A stretch of 64,000 nt of DNA. It comes from Cristatella mucedo (lineage: Eukaryota > Bryozoa > Phylactolaemata > Cristatellidae). The notes beneath the pieces were generated by a model that saw only the letters and a list, made by a program, of their open reading frames with translations, ran no database searches and had not been told where the DNA came from. This document shows, piece by piece, positions 11,660-22,212 of this stretch (position 1 is the first letter of the stretch; each line of letters opens with the position of its first letter). Location of the stretch: the NCBI GenBank assembly GCA_009760855.2, contig WPIO01000006.1:7995001-8059000 (forward strand), in the 5' to 3' direction. The position numbers and the translations under genes are program-made.

Positions 11660-12215
11660 AAATCCCAAAGGTTTGACCACGTGTCTCCTTGCTAAATAAG
11701 TTAGGATGGCTGCCGGTTGATCAATGGATACAGAACAAAGTTCTCACGCTGACCCACAAGGCCCGCCACGGCTTGGCTCCTTCGTACCTAGCTGAACTGC
11801 TGCATCCGTTTCAGCCTGTTCGCGCCCTCAGGTCCTCTGTTGACTATAAATTAGCTGTTCAATTCAACCACTTAAAGACTTTTGGCGACAGAAGCTTTAG
11901 CTCTGCAGGTCGTAGACTGTGGAACTCGCTTCTACAATTCTTACGCAACGACAACTACTCTCCAACTGCCGACTATGGCACATCTTTTTCAGCGGTCCTG
12001 AGCTGCTACTTCCATGCTACTCACTACCTCAACTGCTCTCCTGACTCTGCTATGCTTCCTACTTTCTCTTTGTTGCTTGAGACGAAGTCTGTTGGCTACC
12101 GAATGCATACCGAAAGCCACTTAGGCTGAGAGTGTGCTATACAAAACTCTCCTGCGTAATGCCCATATAGTCTTTACGGCTTTGTGGAGTTGCAGACGGA
12201 GATACATTAAATTAC
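11660..12215 (+). mobile_element. LINE-B copy, RT C-terminal tail and 3' UTR
   Basis: Better-preserved LINE-B fragment. From about 11690 an open frame reads LGWLPVDQWIQNKVLTLTH, then HGLAPSYLAELL, KTFGDRSFSSAGRRLWNS, the CR1/L2-type RT tail. It ends in the family 3' UTR with GTGGAGTTGCAGACGGAGATACATTAAATTAC. The reading frame runs on into the 3' UTR through the two YFHATHYLNCS segments seen in other copies. The copy is 5' truncated. It lies in intron 1 of gene A, antisense to the gene. Confidence 0.85.
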
Positions 12216-12605
12216 AGAGCATGCTTCAGAACGCAGTCCTCTCACGGCTTTCAAAGACGACTTGAGCGATTCCCCCATTCCGTTAGCACGTTTGGCTCAA
12301 TTCTTCTGGCCTTTGTTCTGCCAGGTTCTGCCGGCTCGTTACGCTCGGCTCTTCTCTTTATTAAACGATAAAATTTGCTCTTAGATTTCTTAGCAGTTCA
12401 TCATGACATGAGCCCATGAGAACAGGCACTTGGTCTGTGCATCAGCAGTGCGGTATTTCTAGTTAAATGCAATGTTTTTCAAAGCATTTCTTTTTGATAA
12501 AACTAATGATAACCAGACTAATACCCTTTTTAGCATATAATCAGGTGATTATCGCCAGGTCCTAAGACGTCTGAACGTAAAGTAATGTGAATATACAACA
12601 TACAG
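12216..12605. other. Unassigned intronic sequence
   Basis: No recognised feature. Confidence 0.4.
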
Positions 12606-12683
12606 TACACACACACACGCACGCGCGCGCGCCCGCGCGAACACGCACACACACACACACACAAACACAAACACACAAACAAC

Positions 12684-12722
<39 letters not shown>
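12606..12722. repeat. Compound CA / CG / AT microsatellite
   Basis: CA repeats with a central CGCGCGCGCC segment, then CA/AAC variants, then about 34 bp of pure AT. Alternating purine-pyrimidine throughout. It lies in intron 1 of gene A. Confidence 0.92.
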
Positions 12723-12723
<1 letters not shown>

Positions 12724-14690
12724 AGTACGTGCTTGCATGCTATAATTGTACATTACATACACAAAGTCTTGACTGCACACCATTGGCATTGTATTTACTG
12801 TAGCAAACTACTCGCGTCTACTACCCGAGTCTGCCCACTGGCTGCTGTTCTGTTAGGGAGATTAGGGCTCCTACTGTGTGCGGTTGAAATGATGTCCCCC
12901 TGTGCTAGCGAGAGCAGTATAATAGCGGAACGTGGCGATTCACGTTCTTAGTACATGCGCAACTATTGTAAATTTACCTCCATTGTTTTTTCAAAAGGAA
13001 AATTCCAAATTCCAACCAGCGGTGCGAGATCGCTGGAAAAAAGGCACCGCGCCGCCGCCAGCCTCTTTGCCAAACGACTCCACGAGGAATGCAAGTCTGC
13101 TTGTTTCAGTGCCTTTGGATGATCGCCCTGCCCAAATGCGAGGGAACGAAGACGGATGGATGGGACCGAGAAAACACCGAGACGCGTGCAGAACGCGTGC
13201 AGCAGCAGCGGGCCTGGAACTCATCAGGCCCTTACTAAAAAGATTCGAAATACTGGACGACTCCAACGACTTCCGGGGGACATCTGCTCTTCTTCCTTCA
13301 TATCAAGGTGTGACTGCATCCGGAAAGCAGGACAGGCACCGGGACAGGGAGCAGGACCGACTTTCGCGTCGGCGCCCGGTTCAGGGCCAACAGCCAGCTG
13401 GACAGGGCCGGACAAGAAAACGTCCTCAGTGGCAGGTTGTAACTGTGTAGCTCAGTGGCCATGACTCCTGGAAATTATAAACGCTTCGAAGGCGGCATTA
13501 ATTCTTCATTTGATATAAAAACATTGAGCGACTCATATTCACTTAAGCTTACCTTTTGCTATTAAACATAACGCCAAAATAAAATCCATCACTCGCTTTC
13601 ACGCTTAAATCAACGCGCCCCCCGTTGACATCGGAAACATCCGATAGCTGACAGGTTATGTCCAGCCTATGCACTGGCAGGCGGCGTTCAAACTAGACAA
13701 TACTGCTCCTGTTTGTCTACTGCAACAGCGGTAGCTAACCAGTAGCGCGGCAAGTCGGAGATAATAATGTGGTTACTGTCAACCGCAGCTGTGCACTAAG
13801 AAAATGGCAATTAAAAATATCTAATGGGCACTGAGCTCTAGAATGTTGATTATATGCGAGTAAGTGAATCCGTTCAGTAAACGTAAGTCGCTGCAGATTC
13901 GTTAGCTGGCTCTAACCAATTGGAAGAGAGGCCACACAATTTATGCATGTAAATGCTAATGACATTTATATATAAACGCGAATGACGTTAGTTAAAATTA
14001 ATTCTTTTCTTCATAGAAACGCATCTAGAGGTGCAGGGAAGGCAGATAAGTGCACGAAAATGAATGAAGAGAGAAGAGTCAAGTTTACTTAGCTTAAAGG
14101 GCTGATCGTTCTCACTATTTTCTCTTCGAGGTAGTGGTACCAAAGAATCATGGTGAGCTTATTCGGTTTTAACCGGAGAATAATACAATAAAAAAATATC
14201 TCAACGCGCCGACGTGCTTGAAAACCAACGGGAGAGGCTAACGATCGTCTACCTTTAAAGCACTCTACGCAGGTGCAACTTTCGCCTAACAAACCTGCAG
14301 CAAGATACCTAAGTGGATGCTAGTGCAGGGCTCAAGTTTGCGTAAAAATAAATATTTAAAAATTCAACCCTTATAAATTTTAGCGAGATATTATTCTTAA
14401 AATTTCAAGCTGCACATTTACAATGGTAAAAAATGTGGATCTTAATTAGATCCTAATTAGTCCGCGGACTTTGATCGCTCTTGTTGAACGCAAGAAAACG
14501 TTAAAGAAGCCTCGCGCGGCATGCTCAGATTAGGAATGCAGCTAGTCCTACTTGCAGAGTTTATTAATAGCGCCTTTTATCTCCGCATCTTGTCCGGAAT
14601 TCTTAATTCAACCAAAAGACGGACGAAGACAGCTCGTACGCAGTTGCTGGACGCGGCTGTGACGCGGGAATAGTTGGCTTAAAAAATGAC
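12723..14690. other. Unassigned intronic sequence of gene A
   Basis: No transposon recognised. Positions about 13010-13445 are GC-richer and carry overlapping ORFs on both strands, including a plus-strand frame opening after a plausible acceptor (TTTTTTCAAAAG at about 12990-13001). No domain or splice donor supports a gene, so it is left unassigned. Confidence 0.35.
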
Positions 14691-15115
14691 ATTCAGAACT
14701 GTAGAGTCCGACGCTCGGCTTTCGCTTGCGGAGTCGCGGAGCGAGCCGGACACCAGAACGTTGCGCTCAGACGCATGGCGGAGGGAGAGAGGGCTCGGTG
14801 CAGCCCGCACGCTGACCCACGACTCGAGGCCCCAAATATGGTGACGAGCCACCGAAAGTCCATCACCCTTCGGCCACGGCCTGGGTGCGCCGCTATGCGG
14901 CAGCGTGCAGACGAGCGGCGCCAAGTAGCGAGGTGGTGGCGGCAGCGGCAGCGGCAGCGGCGCCGAGTAGCGTGGCGGCGACGTCGGGGCATCTGCCACC
15001 GCTCGCTCACCAGACGCACTGCGCAAAGCGCCGAGCCGTTTCGCGCGCTCGCGGCGGCGACGGGACAGCTATCGCTGTCGCCGAGAGCGAGCGAGCAGGC
15101 CGGAGCGCAGCTTAC

Positions 15116-15812
15116 TGTTGATGGCCCAATCTTCCGCCTGGTACAGGTTGTGAACGGCGTGCTTGAGGTCGGCGTAGCAGGTACCGTTGACGCCCGGCGG
15201 CGGCTGCCAGCTGGCGGTGTAGGCGTGCAGCACGGGCACGATGACGTTGAGCGGCTGGAAGTACTGCAGAGCCCTGCCCACCCGCTCGTCTCTCGACAGT
15301 GCCGAAAAGTCGCCCGTGCCGTTGGTGCTGACGTTGAGCGCGTCGGCCGCGTCCACCGTGGAGCGAGTGAGCTCCGCCTCGAGCGCGCCGAAAGCGAACT
15401 GGACGAGCGCGTTGGGCGGCGCCGCGTAGGCGTCGGGCAGCCGCCTCATGTAGACCTTGCCCACGTCGGCCGTCAGCGAGCCGATGGCGAGCGTGCTGTC
15501 GGCGCTCTTGAATTGCGTTTCGTACAGCAGCTTTTCGGCGACCTCGAAGACGGGATCGTTTTTCTCGTCGGTGATGAACAAGCCGACCATGTTGCCCAGC
15601 ACGTTCGGTCGCACGAGCCATTCGGTGAGGTTGAACGGCGCGTCGATTTTGTCGCCGATTATGCCGCCGTCGTCGCTCGCTTCGGCAGTCGCCGCCGCCG
15701 TCGCACTGTCGTCGTCTGCTGCGACGGCGCCAGGGGCGGCGCAGCAGACGACCGCGACCAGCGCCAGGACGAGAGCGGGACGCCACGCGCACCCGCTGCG
15801 GCGGCCGCTCAT
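15116..15812 (-). CDS. NRF-6-like gene A, exon 1 (signal peptide, N-terminal module, start of NRF domain)
   Basis: First coding exon, 232 codons plus one base. The chosen ATG (15812-15810, context GCGAAAATGAGC) starts a basic then hydrophobic signal peptide (PALVLALVAVVCCAAPGAVA, residues 12-31). Upstream in-frame ATGs would bury it. An acidic linker follows, then a roughly 140-residue module with NLTEWLVRP (61-69), LGNMVGLFIT (72-81) and LPDAYAAP (125-132), also present in gene B. The NRF domain begins at Cys212 (NGTCYADL) and the exon stops at WAIN + A, donor GTAAGC at 15115. Sequons at N61, N160, N164 and N209 suggest a glycosylated lumenal/extracellular region. GC content is very high. 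A long antisense ORF across it is a shadow. Function beyond the NRF/acyltransferase family is not known. Confidence 0.88.
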
Positions 15813-16330
15813 TTTCGCAAGCCCGGGCGCGAGCGCGCTGACTGAGATTGGCGCGAAGCGACGGCGATGACGCCGCGGACGAGACTGCACCGACGACGAC
15901 GACGACGACGACGACTGGACCCTGACATTTACACTCCGATTGAGCTGAGCAAATACCGAAAACCCCCGCAATCGGAGATAAGTCAGTCGGTGATGTAGTC
16001 GCTGCGCGATGCGCACGTAGCGGAGCGGGCGGGCGGGCGGGCGCTGCGCCAATCGTGAGGGTGACGCTGCATTTGGCGACAGTTGGTTAGTTGCGGTAAC
16101 GTCTTCAACTAGGAGTGATGGTCGCATCCGCGATTCAAAAGCATCGCGAAAGACGACAGCGGAAAGCCGACACCGACTTCCAAATTGAGCCTCAGGCTGC
16201 AGACGCAGATTTCATTCTGCAACTGCGGCGGAATAGCGAAGGAGCACATATCAGTTCTATCAGCACTGCCCTGATACCGGAGCGCGGTCTCGTCCTTTGC
16301 TCACACCGCTCGCATCGTGCGCCGCCCTTA
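15813..16330 (-). promoter_or_regulatory. 5' flank / putative 5' UTR and promoter region of NRF-like gene A
   Basis: CpG-rich sequence immediately upstream of the start codon, with a CGA triplet array at 15891-15915 and a GGGC array at about 16024-16045. No clear TATA box. The start of transcription cannot be placed from sequence alone. Assignment rests only on position and base composition. Confidence 0.4.
15891..15915. repeat. CGA trinucleotide repeat
   Basis: About eight perfect CGA units in the presumed 5' UTR of gene A. On the coding strand this is a TCG array. Confidence 0.9.
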
Positions 16331-16334
16331 AAGC

Positions 16335-16775
16335 AACCAAATGCTCTTTGGCTCAGCCTACCTATCAGATCTACTCATCCGCCAGGCTAAGCAACTTTCC
16401 TCCAGCTTTTCGGAATCTAATCGTTTAGCTAAATCTCGCACGAACCTCAAATCCTTTGGAAACAGTGCCTTTGGTTCATATGCTTCCAAATCCTGGAAGT
16501 CACTTCCTACTGGCGTCATCACATTCCCTGACTTGGCTACATTTGTAAAAGAAGCTAAAACGCATCTGTTTATGTCAGAATTTAGTGAGAATATGTGATT
16601 CGTCCTTCGTGTGCTTATGCGTGCTGACACTGTGCATGCCGCCACTGATCACATTCGCATGCTGACCTTGTGCATGACCTCTTGTGCATGACCTCTTGTG
16701 CATGACCTCTTGTGCATGACCTCTTGTGCATGACCTCTTGTGCATGACACCTCTGCTCATGCTGTGCTTGTTGTT
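16335..16775 (+). mobile_element. LINE-A copy, RT C-terminal tail and variant 3' UTR
   Basis: It begins at the SLAYLSDLL-encoding region and shows SFGSYASKSWKSLPTG (the family's WNSLP tail motif with substitutions) and the 3' UTR start GTGATTCGTCC. Instead of the normal 3' UTR, a 14-bp unit TTGTGCATGACCTC is repeated five times at about 16675-16745. The family AAATGTAAAGCGCC end is missing here. It sits just upstream of gene A. Confidence 0.8.
16675..16745. repeat. 14-bp tandem repeat inside LINE-A 3' UTR
   Basis: Five near-perfect copies of TTGTGCATGACCTC. In other LINE-A copies the corresponding site carries a single TGTGCATGTCACCCC-like segment, so this is a local expansion. Confidence 0.9.
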
Positions 16776-16779
16776 ATAG

Positions 16780-17455
16780 AGATAATAAAAAATAGATACT
16801 AGCCGATTCAGCAGCCTTTTTATAGCGATAGAAAAGCCTTTACGTCTTACGCTGACCCACAAGGCCCGCCACGGCTTGGCTCCTTCGTACCTAGCTGAAC
16901 AGCTTCATCAGTTTCAGCCTGTTCGCGCCCTCAGGTCCTCAATGTGTGGACAATAAATTAGCTGTCCCATTCCTTCGCTTAAAGACAGTTGGCGACAGAA
17001 GCTTTAGCTCTGCAGGTCCTAGACTGTGGAACTCGCTTCCACAATTCTTACGCAACGACAACTACTCTCCAAACTGCCGACTATGGCACATCTTTTTCAG
17101 CGGTCCTGAACTGCTACTTCTATGCTACTCACTACCTCAACTGCTCTCCTGACTCTGCTATGCTTCCCACTTTCTCTTTGTTGCGTGAGACGAAGTCTGT
17201 TGGCTACCGAATGCGTACCGAAAGCCGCTTAGGCAGTGAGTGTGCTATACAAAACTCTCCTGCGTAACACCCACATGGTCTTTATGACTTTGTGGAGCTA
17301 CTGACGGAGATAAATTACATTACATTACATTACGGCTATCAACACCGCTTGCAGCCGCAATACAGAATCGCCCAATGCAGGATTCGAACCCACTACCACA
17401 GGACCGTGGTAGTGAAAAGCAACCACCTTACCTCTTGCGCATCACAGCTCGACCA
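16780..17455 (-). mobile_element. SINE-1 copy interrupted by a LINE-B insertion
   Basis: Two halves of one SINE-1 flank a LINE-B fragment. The 3' half lies at 16780-16843 (plus-strand text GCGATAGAAAAGCCTTTACG). The 5' tRNA-like half lies at 17334-17455 (GGCTATCAACACCGC, then GGATTCGAACCCAC = box B complement, then ACCACCTTACC = box A complement). In the uninterrupted copy at 1848-2045 these two parts are contiguous (GCCTTTACGGTTATCACC). Confidence 0.75.
16844..17333 (+). mobile_element. LINE-B fragment inserted into SINE-1
   Basis: LINE-B RT tail and 3' UTR: GACCCACAAGGCCCGCCACG, GGTCCTAGACTGTGGAACTC, then GGAGATAAATTAC and ATTAC repeats as the 3' tail. 5' truncated. A likely target duplication TTACG flanks it, although it overlaps the repetitive tail. 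Confidence 0.85.
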
Positions 17456-17545
17456 CGCTTCCTTTGCAGCAAATGTGAAGTGTGTAGAGAGAGAGAGAGA
17501 TTGAGTTCTCTGGGGGTACTATAACAATTGTATTGTTATTATCAT
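17445..17545 (+). mobile_element. LINE-A 3' end fragment
   Basis: Short fragment with CGCTTCCTTTGCAGCAAATGTG, an expanded AGAG tract, and GATTGAGTTCTCTGGGGG, ending in TTGTATTGTTATTAT. It matches the last 100 bp of LINE-A. Confidence 0.75.
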
Positions 17546-17656
17546 TAGTAAGTACGTTGGTATTGCAGCAGCTTTGTTTGAGAAACCTCAACCACGAAGT
17601 GGACGCCGATTCGACGTCACGCGGTGAAAGCGGAAATGCTGGGGACTGCAGGTTAA
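17546..17656. other. Unassigned short spacer
   Basis: No recognised feature. Confidence 0.4.
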
Positions 17657-19735
17657 CAATAATACAGATAATAATAATAATAATTCATTAATGTGTATTG
17701 CACCCTCAGAGAACTAAATCTCTATCTACGCCTTTTACGCATGCTGTAAGGGAAGTATGTCGATATGGTTAGCGATAGTGTGCCCGGTATTAGCACACGT
17801 ACGCACACAAAGCACAACTCGCACAGACACAGCAAATGCTCTGAGGAACAGTAGCTTTTTTAGCTCCAGTCTCAGGGTCTGTAGGATGTCGTGACGTCAG
17901 TCGAGAGTGAATTTCAGGCTTTGGGAGCGTGCTAAATAAAGGCACTGTTTCCATTGGATTCGAGGCTGGTTTGAGACACAGCAAAAGGACTTGAGTCAGA
18001 AGGGCGATTGGTACTGTACCTAGCCTCACTGGGAAGAATTTCTGCTAGCTCTGCTTGCCGGAGCTAGAGAGTTAAAGACCCTGCGAGTACGTACGTGACA
18101 AAAAGTTGAAGCAGATGCCGTGCTCGATGGAAATCTATTTCTGATCGGTGGCAAGTTGAAATTACCAGGTTCATATACAAAATTAAAGGGCTGAGTTTTG
18201 CACTAACAATAATAGTCATTGTAATTATATAGCACCATCAGAGAACTGAATCTTTTCCTTAGCACTTTACAGATGCTGTATAGAAAGCATTAATAAATGA
18301 TAGTAACACCGGCAAGTAGCAGGCGTAGTGTAAGCAGGTACATGCACTGGAGGTACAAATCTCAAAGACCCATGAAATGCTGGAATGAACCGATGCGTTA
18401 CGATAACTGTTGGATCAACCTCATCAAACATGCCGAAAGGCCTGCAAGTGAGTTTGCTACAGAAGTTTAGGCGGGATGTTTCAAATTCATGGATACACTT
18501 TTATGTGGTTTCCTTGCTTAAGCAGACCCGGATTTTCGCAATTTAACAAAGCTGAAAATAGGCAGACTTGGCTGCGGAGCTGATGTGGTCGTCCAGTGTG
18601 AAAGGTCCCTTTAGAGCAAGGAAATCACATTTCGTACACATGCTACAGGAGATGTTCTAGTCAATCCCATTTTGAGGATTAGGTTTTCAAAATTTTTAAG
18701 TACAAAGTTTTTCAGTAAACAGTAAGTTGGTGTTATCGTCATTCGATTTGAAAAGTTTGTTGACAATTAAGTGTGAATGTCTGCAATACTTGCAGCGTAG
18801 GAGTTGAGAAAGTTTGGCTTGTTGTAAGGCATTGAGGGATCAAAGCAGCGGTACAAGTGTGTCCTGAGCATGTAAGCATATAAACATAGCAGGCGAATAC
18901 TGTTTTGGCGATCAAATTGAAAAGAGAAAGAGTATACATTGTGAAAGTAGGTGGACCGACCACAGCGCCATGGGGTAACCGGTGTTTTAAATGCTCCTCG
19001 GATGATTGCGGCCCGTTGACATCAATGCTCTGCTGTCTCCTACTGAGGCAGTACCTAAGCATCGCAGTGCACTGCCAGTGATGCCGAGGCGATGTGAAAG
19101 ACGCTTGAGAAGAGCGGGATCGATGGTATCGAATGCTGTCGAAAAATCCAGTAACAGAATTTGTAAGACTTGACCGAGGTCTTCGATTCTGACGAGTCTA
19201 GCTGGTCTGCCGCTATGCTTTGCAGTGTCTTTTATTGGAGCGGCAGTAAGGAGACAGGGAGGAAGTTGCTTAAGTTCTCTTGGTCTAGTGTTGCCTGCCT
19301 AATGGGTGACCAAACATGAGCCTTTTTGAAAAGTGCAGATACGATACCAGAGGCCAAGTACATATTTACTATGTTAGTTGTAGATTGAGAGAGCAAATAA
19401 ATGCATAGAAGAAGGACAAAAGTGGGCACAGTGTCTAGAGAGCTAATAGTCTTCTTATAATCGGAGATGAACTTCCATATGAGGTCACCAGTGGCAGGCT
19501 TGAATGCGTACAATAAGGTTCCGCCAGAAATTAAGGGAGAAGAGTCCAGTGTGGTTGTCAACAAGAAAAGAAAGTCGTGTGGGCATGTTACCTTGAGGAT
19601 GGGATCTATTGTCTCACATATCCTATCGAAAGAAGAACTATGGCAGCGAATTGCTAAATCACGGCAAGTTTCACCAAAGTTCTGTGGGGATATCACTGGG
19701 GGAGGAGAATTTCATGTGAGCACTGCCGCTGCTAC
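17657..19735 (-). mobile_element. Old LINE-A copy with a nested LINE-A 3' fragment
   Basis: Minus-strand LINE-A covering much of the RT, diverged from the consensus. From 5' to 3': LIWKFISDYKKT and IVSALFKKA (RT N-terminal part, 19300-19500), DQENLSNFLPVS, a region matching LDHSTIQHC-type RT palm (about 19080-19200), degraded DDTQLY (about 18840) and the 3' UTR reaching an AAT tail at about 17657-17690. A second LINE-A 3' end (about 18222-18430) interrupts it, since the text matching the RT tail stops at 18221 and resumes at about 18430. Many stops; inactive. Confidence 0.75.
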
Positions 19736-19788
19736 TGCTGCTGATCCCTCCCAACATAAGCCGAGTGCCTAGCTGGGGGCCAGGTTAA

Positions 19789-19790
19789 GA

Positions 19791-19852
<62 letters not shown>
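19789..19852. repeat. GA microsatellite
   Basis: About 60 bp of GA dinucleotide after GAGGGAGAGA. Confidence 0.95.
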
Positions 19853-19853
<1 letters not shown>

Positions 19854-19894
19854 CTGGTCATGGTGCTCGCCCCGACCAGAGTCAAAGTGAATGT

Positions 19895-20010
19895 ATTTGA
19901 ATCGACCTAGGTCGTCGTGGGCTCGAGCCCTGTGGCGTACATGAAGTGCCTGAATAGAGATACAGTTCTCTTAGAGCGCTATTCAAGTTAATTATACAAT
20001 ATTATTATAT
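19895..20010 (+). mobile_element. SINE-2 copy (partial head, LINE-like tail)
   Basis: It contains a box B-like GGGCTCGAGCCC followed by GTGGCGTACATGAAG, CTGAATAGAGATACAGTTCTC and a short 3' end. The same order occurs at 50515-50645. The tail resembles the LINE-A end (AGAGATTGAGTTCTCTGAGGG). Confidence 0.6.
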
Positions 20011-20369
20011 GAGCTTCGATGAGCCGGTGCCCCTGCGGCTGCACCAGCCCTGCACCGTGGACGAGTGCGTTACTGGTACTTGCGTTCTGGGCCGCTCGTG
20101 GTCTGTTGTGATCCGTGCGTGTTCTGTTCTGCTGGTCCGTTCGTTTTGATCGGTGGCACAAGACTTCCCTGCTGGATCGAAATTCTAAATGCCGAACGAA
20201 ACGCCATTCAAACATTGTCCACCGACTCAGCGGATTGAGTTCGATTAAATTTAAAGGTGTGCTGATCCTTCACTCGCGTAGCATCTGCATAACCTGCAAA
20301 ATCCGAATGCTGCAGAAATGCCAGAAAGACATTGGCTTTCGCAAGACCCCTAACCGTGTTATTCATGTT
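20011..20369. other. Unassigned sequence
   Basis: No recognised gene or repeat. Confidence 0.4.
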
Positions 20370-20500
20370 TATCAACCATGATATTACTCACCGTTCAATC
20401 GCACTTCCCTTTGCAGCAAATTGTGAAGCGCCTAGACAGAAATTGAGTTCTCTGAGGGCGCTTTATCAAGTGCTTTATCATTGTTATTATTATTATTAGA
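20370..20500 (+). mobile_element. LINE-A 3' end fragment
   Basis: GATATTACTCACCGTTCAAT, CCTTTGCAGCAAATTG, GAGGGCGCTTTATCAAG and an ATT tail. It covers only the last 120 bp of LINE-A. The size resembles very short 5'-truncated insertions. Confidence 0.85.
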
Positions 20501-20639
20501 GAGAGAGAGAGCTAAGTGTGAGCGAAAGAGAGATAAACGGAAACAATGAGAAATGTAGAAGACAAAGTGCATGGTCTGCTTCGGTAGTGGCAGCTTAGCG
20601 ATAGTGATGGAATAGGCCCGGCAATTAATACCTGTACAT

Positions 20640-20850
20640 TAAGCTAAAAATGCATTATTATCGCAATTTTTTTAACTGCATTTGGTGGGTCCTTGTGATT
20701 TTTTTATTTCTGCACTTCTCTCTTCTAGTTGAAATTTTGCATGCTACCGCTAACCATTTTATAATGCTTTCTTTACAGCATATGTAAATTGCCTTGAAAG
20801 AGATTAAGTTCTCTGATGGTGCTATGCTAATGTATTATTACTATTATAAT
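20640..20850 (+). mobile_element. Diverged LINE-A 3' end
   Basis: Contains GCATTTGGTGGGTCCTTGTGA (RT end / 3' UTR start), TTGCATGCTACCGCTAACC, AAAGAGATTAAGTTCTCTGA and an ATTATTACTATTAT tail. Older than the copy at 6236-7312. Confidence 0.65.
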
Positions 20851-20859
20851 GGTGATGCT

Positions 20860-21420
20860 GTTATCTTAGGAATGGGCTCTTTGATCTTGTCTATCTTCGC
20901 AAAAAATAATCTAGAAAAGCGATCTGCTAGATCTCCACAATGATAAAAATGTAAGGAGCTAACAACGGAGCTGTTAAGGGCATGGTTGATGGTCGAGATC
21001 CGATTTTTTGAATTGTGCATACATGGTTAAATTATGATTGTAGAGAAGCTAGACTAAACATTTGCTTGGACAGATTGACGTGCTCTCTCGTAATCCGAAC
21101 GAGTAGTATCTCATTTGCGTCGTATCGCCGATGAACTGTCAGTCCTTCCTTAGGTTCTAGAAGGTAGTCTTCTTAGACTGAACGATTAACCTTGAGATGA
21201 GGTCACTAGTAGAAGACTTGAATGCGTACATTAAAGTGCGGCGAGGAATTGAGATAAACGAGCACTACAGTAAGAATACTAAGAGACTGGAGTCCATTGG
21301 GGGTGAAACTTTGGGGATGGACTCTGATCCTACCTATCTTGCTGGCAAAGAAGCTGTTGAAGCGATCTGCTACAAAGCTACAAGGATCGCCAGGTTAGGT
21401 TAAGACTCAAATAATTTAGC
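20860..21420 (-). mobile_element. Rearranged LINE-A internal fragment
   Basis: Two stretches (20870-20950 and 21300-21400) both match the same LINE-A segment that lies at about 31490-31560 in the long copy (GATGGACT, CTATCTT, CAAAGAAGC, CGATCTGCTA). Between them, 21190-21260 matches the GAGATGAGGTCACTAGT segment. The order implies duplication or a nested pair of old copies. Confidence 0.55.
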
Positions 21421-22008
21421 AGGCTTCGGTACGTAGCCACAACTTTAATCCCTGTGCTGTACCTTGATCATGAGTGGGCGTAATGGGAAGTCATCGGAAA
21501 TTGACTCTCCATAGCCGTGTGTTTTCGTCCCGTATGATGAAGCCAAGACCGGGCGGGCTTCTTTAAGCGACTTCCAATGTGCTTGATCAAGTTGAGTAAT
21601 TGGCTGTCAGATGATTTATGGGCACGGCCTCCAAATTTTAAGCATGCTATAGATGTGAGAAGAATAGTTACCGGTTTCAAGCATTATACGCATTCCAAGG
21701 TCATTCTTATTGAAAGAATCTGCCATCAGCAAGAAGCCTTGGTAGCGAGCTCATAGAGACTGAGGCAGCTTTAAGAAAATACTTGCGTCATTTAGCTGAG
21801 TTGCGGCGTATGGGAACCAAAAGCCAATTTGGAATTTGATAACTTAAATTTAACTGCCTAGCAAGCAGGTTTTATCAGCCTCCGAGCTTGTAGCTTAATC
21901 TGTTTCCATTCTTCTTCCTCTGTTCCACAACACAATGGCACCTCGGGTTACGCCTGTCTCCGACATACGAGTGCTTAGCGATACGAGCTGCCATTCGGGC
22001 GAATTTTT
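21421..22008. other. Unassigned sequence, possibly degraded LINE
   Basis: No confident identity. Short ORFs only. Confidence 0.3.
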
Positions 22009-22012
22009 GCTT

Positions 22013-22044
<32 letters not shown>

Positions 22045-22212
22045 CATTTGATAAAGCGCCCTCAGAGAGCTCAATCTCTTTCTAAAAGATTTACATTTGC
22101 TGCAAAGGGAAGCACGATTGAATGGTGAGTAGTATCATGCTTGATCAACAACATGAATAACATGGTTAGGGGTGACATGCACAGGGTCAACATGCACAGG
22201 GTCAGCATGCTT
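22009..22212 (-). mobile_element. LINE-A 3' UTR fragment
   Basis: AAT/GAT microsatellite tail, then TTTGATAAAGCGCCCTCAG, AGCTCAATCTCTTTCTA, GCTGCAAAGGGAAGCACG and GGTTAGGGGTGACATGCACA on the plus strand, i.e. the complement of the LINE-A 3' UTR. The CATGCACAGGGTCA segment is duplicated at its 5' end. Confidence 0.88.

Noticed and set aside
12932-13450. 172-codon plus-strand ORF in intron 1 of gene A
   Set aside because: Overlapping ORFs in several frames, no domain and no donor. Explained by GC-rich composition.
14775-15845. 356-codon plus-strand ORF across gene A exon 1
   Set aside because: It is the antisense shadow of a GC-rich exon. The minus frame has a signal peptide, splice donor and a homologous paralogue.
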